Source of the DNA: Pseudomonadota bacterium
Lineage (GTDB): Bacteria; Pseudomonadota; Gammaproteobacteria; Steroidobacterales; Steroidobacteraceae
Assembly: GCA_021850555.1 (NCBI GenBank)
Contig: JAJZLX010000752.1
Coordinates: 1-8,064 of the forward strand
DNA length: 8,064 bases
Direction: 5' to 3'
Shown in pieces: positions 6,790 through 8,064 of the stretch (position 1 is its first letter; each line of letters begins with the position of its first letter). A program made the translations under genes and the position numbers. The notes beneath the pieces are model-generated. The model did no database searches and was not told the DNA's origin. It was given only the letters and a program-made list of their open reading frames with translations.

Positions 6790-7533
6790 TTATGCTTTGC
6801 TCTTGACCTTGCGGCGGCGGCTCGCCGCGAACCCGACGGCAGCCAGCCCGAAGGACAGAAGGGCGAGCGTGCCCGGCTCAGGCACGGTGGTCACGGACTC
6901 CAGGATGATGTCGTTCGAGCCGTAGCTCGACTTCAGGGACGAATCATTCCACAGGATGATGTTGCTGAAGTTCGAGTAGTTCGCGATATCGAAGCTCACG
7001 GTGCAGCTGGAGCCCAGGCAATTGCCGCTGGCGCCGGCGCCCGTTCCGCTGCCCAGCATGCTCCAGCTGCTGGTGCTCGTGTTCCAGCCGACGACCGCCC
7101 AGGTCTCGCCCGTCTGCACCGAGCCGATCATCAAGTTCCAGATGTGGCCGGAGAAGCCGCTCAGCTCGATTCCGTTGGGGTTGACGATTTCGTCGGTGTT
7201 GCCGCCGTTGTACGGGTCGTTGTTCATGCCCAGGCCATCCTCCCCGGGCGAGCCGCCGTTCTTGATGACGAGATCGTCGCTGCCGAAGGTCCAGTCCATT
7301 GTCGTGCTGCTGTTGCACGTGCTCAGGCACGTCACCGACGTGGCCGTGAGGGACTGCACGCCCTGATTGAACGTCTGACTGGTCCCCAGCGTGGTGTTGG
7401 AGGATGGGCTGCCCCCAAGCGAGTAGAAGTTCCAGGTCATCGACCCGGACATCACCGTCGCGAACGCCGGTGCGGCGGCGAGCGCGCAGGCCAACGCGCC
7501 CGCCGAGACGAATCCGATCAGCTTGGTCTTCAT
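6790..7533 (-). CDS. PEP-CTERM sorting domain-containing exported protein of unknown function
   Basis: The 247-residue precursor has a Sec signal peptide (MKTK, then a hydrophobic core, probable cleavage after AFA at 25). The mature part is rich in Ser, Thr, Asn and Gly. It ends in a classic PEP-CTERM signal: VPEPGTLALL from 217, a hydrophobic helix and a terminal RRRK cluster. Exosortase (XrtA/EpsH type) recognises this tail, so the protein should be processed at the inner membrane and released to the surface or the exopolysaccharide matrix. The middle region matches no domain I recognise. Its cysteines fall in two close pairs, TCLSTC and NCLGSSC, which could form disulfides after export. 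The ATG at 7533 has AAGGT 9 bases before it. A sigma-54 promoter lies upstream and a strong terminator downstream, so it is a single-gene unit. The exosortase genes are not in the window. Confidence 0.95.
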   Translation of the reverse strand: MKTKLIGFVSAGALACALAAAPAFATVMSGSMTWNFYSLGGSPSSNTTLGTSQTFNQGVQSLTATSVTCLSTCNSSTTMDWTFGSDDLVIKNGGSPGEDGLGMNNDPYNGGNTDEIVNPNGIELSGFSGHIWNLMIGSVQTGETWAVVGWNTSTSSWSMLGSGTGAGASGNCLGSSCTVSFDIANYSNFSNIILWNDSSLKSSYGSNDIILESVTTVPEPGTLALLSFGLAAVGFAASRRRKVKSKA

Positions 7534-7542
7534 AGCGGCTGC

Positions 7543-7547
7543 ACCTT
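7543..7547 (-). promoter_or_regulatory. Ribosome binding site of the PEP-CTERM gene
   Basis: The minus strand reads AAGGT with a 9-base spacer to the ATG at 7533. It supports the chosen start, which also gives a normal signal peptide. Confidence 0.65.
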
Positions 7548-7605
7548 AAGTCCCGGCTCGAGCGCAACGGGCGCCCGGGCAGTTATTCGATCCCGCCGCA
7601 AGACA

Positions 7606-7621
7606 AGCAATTTTCGAGCCA
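7606..7621 (-). promoter_or_regulatory. Sigma-54 (RpoN) promoter of the PEP-CTERM gene
   Basis: The minus strand reads TGGCTCGAAAATTGCT. The consensus is TGGCACG-N4-TTGCW, so only one base of the fixed positions differs. The essential GG (-24) and GC (-12) are exactly 10 bases apart. Transcription would start near 7595, giving a 5' UTR of about 60 bases. Sigma-54 with the PrsK/PrsR two-component pair is known to control PEP-CTERM genes, which supports the call. Confidence 0.82.
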
Positions 7622-7662
7622 GTTTTAAATTATTCAGTGATTTCAATGTGTTATGGAAAGTG

Positions 7663-7681
7663 GGCAAATGTCAATTTTGCC
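7663..7681. promoter_or_regulatory. Inverted repeat, candidate enhancer-binding site for the sigma-54 promoter
   Basis: GGCAAA-N7-TTTGCC is a perfect 6-base dyad centred about 77 bases upstream of the predicted sigma-54 start site. Sigma-54 activators normally bind dyads upstream of the promoter. The link to PrsR is a guess; I know no fixed PrsR consensus to compare with. Confidence 0.4.
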
Positions 7682-7834
7682 GCCGTAAAAGATATCGACA
7701 TCTGCTGTCGCCGAAAGGCTGCGGCGGGGAACTTGCCCCGGTGCTCGCGGCGCCGCTGGACGCGCAGTGCTAGAGGCGTGCCGGCGCGCCTGACGCCCGG
7801 ATTGCGGCCGGTCTGTAAATCCCCCATGCGGTGT

Positions 7835-7863
7835 GCCCTTTGGAGGGCGTGTTTATTTATCAT
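7835..7863 (+). promoter_or_regulatory. Candidate promoter with overlapping dyad upstream of the DUF1993 gene
   Basis: TATCAT at 7858-7863 matches TATAAT at five of six positions and would start transcription near 7870, about 26 bases before the ATG. No good -35 is present. Instead a dyad GCCCT-TTGG-AGGGC (7835-7848) occupies the -35 to spacer region, where an activator or repressor could bind. It could also be read as a weak hairpin followed by a T-rich tract. Confidence 0.35.
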
Positions 7864-7895
7864 GCCTGGCCGGACCCACAGCCTCGAGGAATGTC

Positions 7896-8064
7896 ATGGC
7901 CATTTCGCTCTATGCCGTGACGGTGCCGTCCTACCGTCAGATTCTCGGCTCGGTCGCCGGGCTGCTGCGCACCGCGCAGAGCTACTGCGCCGACAAAGGC
8001 ATTGCCCCCGAGGACATCCTGCAGGCGCGGCTCGCTCCCGACATGCTCCCGTTCACCTACCAGG
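7896..8064 (+). CDS. DUF1993 family protein, partial (N-terminal 56 residues)
   Basis: The frame opens at ATG 7896 behind a good Shine-Dalgarno GAGGA (7886-7890) with a 5-base spacer, and stays open to the window edge. The N-terminus MAISLYAVTVPSYRQILG and the later KGIAPEDILQARLAPDMLPF resemble DUF1993 proteins, whose members typically begin with a serine-leucine-tyrosine strand and carry an ARLAPDM motif. The family is predicted to be a DinB-like helical bundle, and its function is not established. No signal peptide is seen, so a cytoplasmic location is likely. An earlier ATG at 7891 is in another frame and would give unrelated sequence. It is divergent from the PEP-CTERM gene and probably has its own promoter. 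Confidence 0.85.
   Translation, partial: MAISLYAVTVPSYRQILGSVAGLLRTAQSYCADKGIAPEDILQARLAPDMLPFTYQ

Larger units (their letters stand above)
7534..7895. promoter_or_regulatory. 362-base divergent control region between the PEP-CTERM and DUF1993 genes
   Basis: No convincing gene lies here; a 70-codon minus-strand frame (7651-7863) has no recognisable protein features. The region is locally AT-rich (about 7601-7690). It holds a sigma-54 promoter (7606-7621), a dyad GGCAAA-N7-TTTGCC (7663-7681), smaller dyads CGACA-N5-TGTCG (7696-7710) and CGGGG-N6-CCCCG (7725-7740), and a candidate sigma-70 -10 with an overlapping dyad before the DUF1993 gene. Confidence 0.7.

Noticed and set aside
7486..7533. 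Lipoprotein signal (Cys at residue 16) in the PEP-CTERM protein
   Set aside because: The residues before the cysteine (ALA) do not fit a lipobox, the hydrophobic core continues past it, and AFA at 23-25 is a normal signal peptidase I site.
7608..7678. Direct repeat CAATTTT (7608-7614 and 7672-7678)
   Set aside because: Seven bases in an AT-rich spacer is within chance; one copy is explained by the sigma-54 promoter.
7651..7863. Minus-strand 70-codon frame in the divergent spacer
   Set aside because: No recognisable protein features, no clear ribosome binding site, and it overlaps the promoter elements.

Overview
The window is GC-rich chromosomal DNA from a proteobacterium, most likely a gammaproteobacterium. 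Three things point that way: a kbl-tdh pair in the E. coli order with a Tdh that matches E. coli Tdh residue for residue at the metal sites, an FNR-type regulator, and a PEP-CTERM (exosortase-sorted) protein. I cannot name the genus. I see no tRNA, rRNA, CRISPR array, transposase or other mobile element.

Layout. Four co-directional minus-strand genes fill the left half. In transcription order they are an FNR-like Crp-family regulator (3847 to 3143), kbl (3040 to 1853), tdh (1856 to 825) and a partial GT-A-type glycosyltransferase-like gene (814 to the left edge). kbl and tdh overlap by the stop and start codons, and the glycosyltransferase-like gene follows after 10 bases. Kbl and Tdh convert threonine through 2-amino-3-oxobutyrate to glycine and acetyl-CoA. 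The job of the third gene is unknown. Divergent from the regulator is nadA-nadB (4022-6521), which makes quinolinate from aspartate and dihydroxyacetone phosphate for NAD. The divergent pair places a predicted 4Fe-4S oxygen sensor beside a 4Fe-4S enzyme (NadA) and a flavin oxidase (NadB).

The right part holds a minus-strand PEP-CTERM protein (7533 to 6790). It is bounded downstream by a strong hairpin terminator shared with the end of nadB. Upstream it has a very good sigma-54 promoter, in line with the known link between RpoN/PrsK/PrsR and exosortase substrates. Divergent from it is the start of a DUF1993-family gene (7896 to the right edge). The 362-base space between them is relatively AT-rich and carries several dyads.

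Most window content is ordinary metabolism. The points worth a second look are the unusual cluster loop and recognition helix of the FNR-like regulator, a perfect TATAAT so close to kbl that the mRNA may be leaderless, the sigma-54 promoter plus upstream dyad at the PEP-CTERM gene, and an A-rich 3' UTR plus terminator that could be a small RNA.
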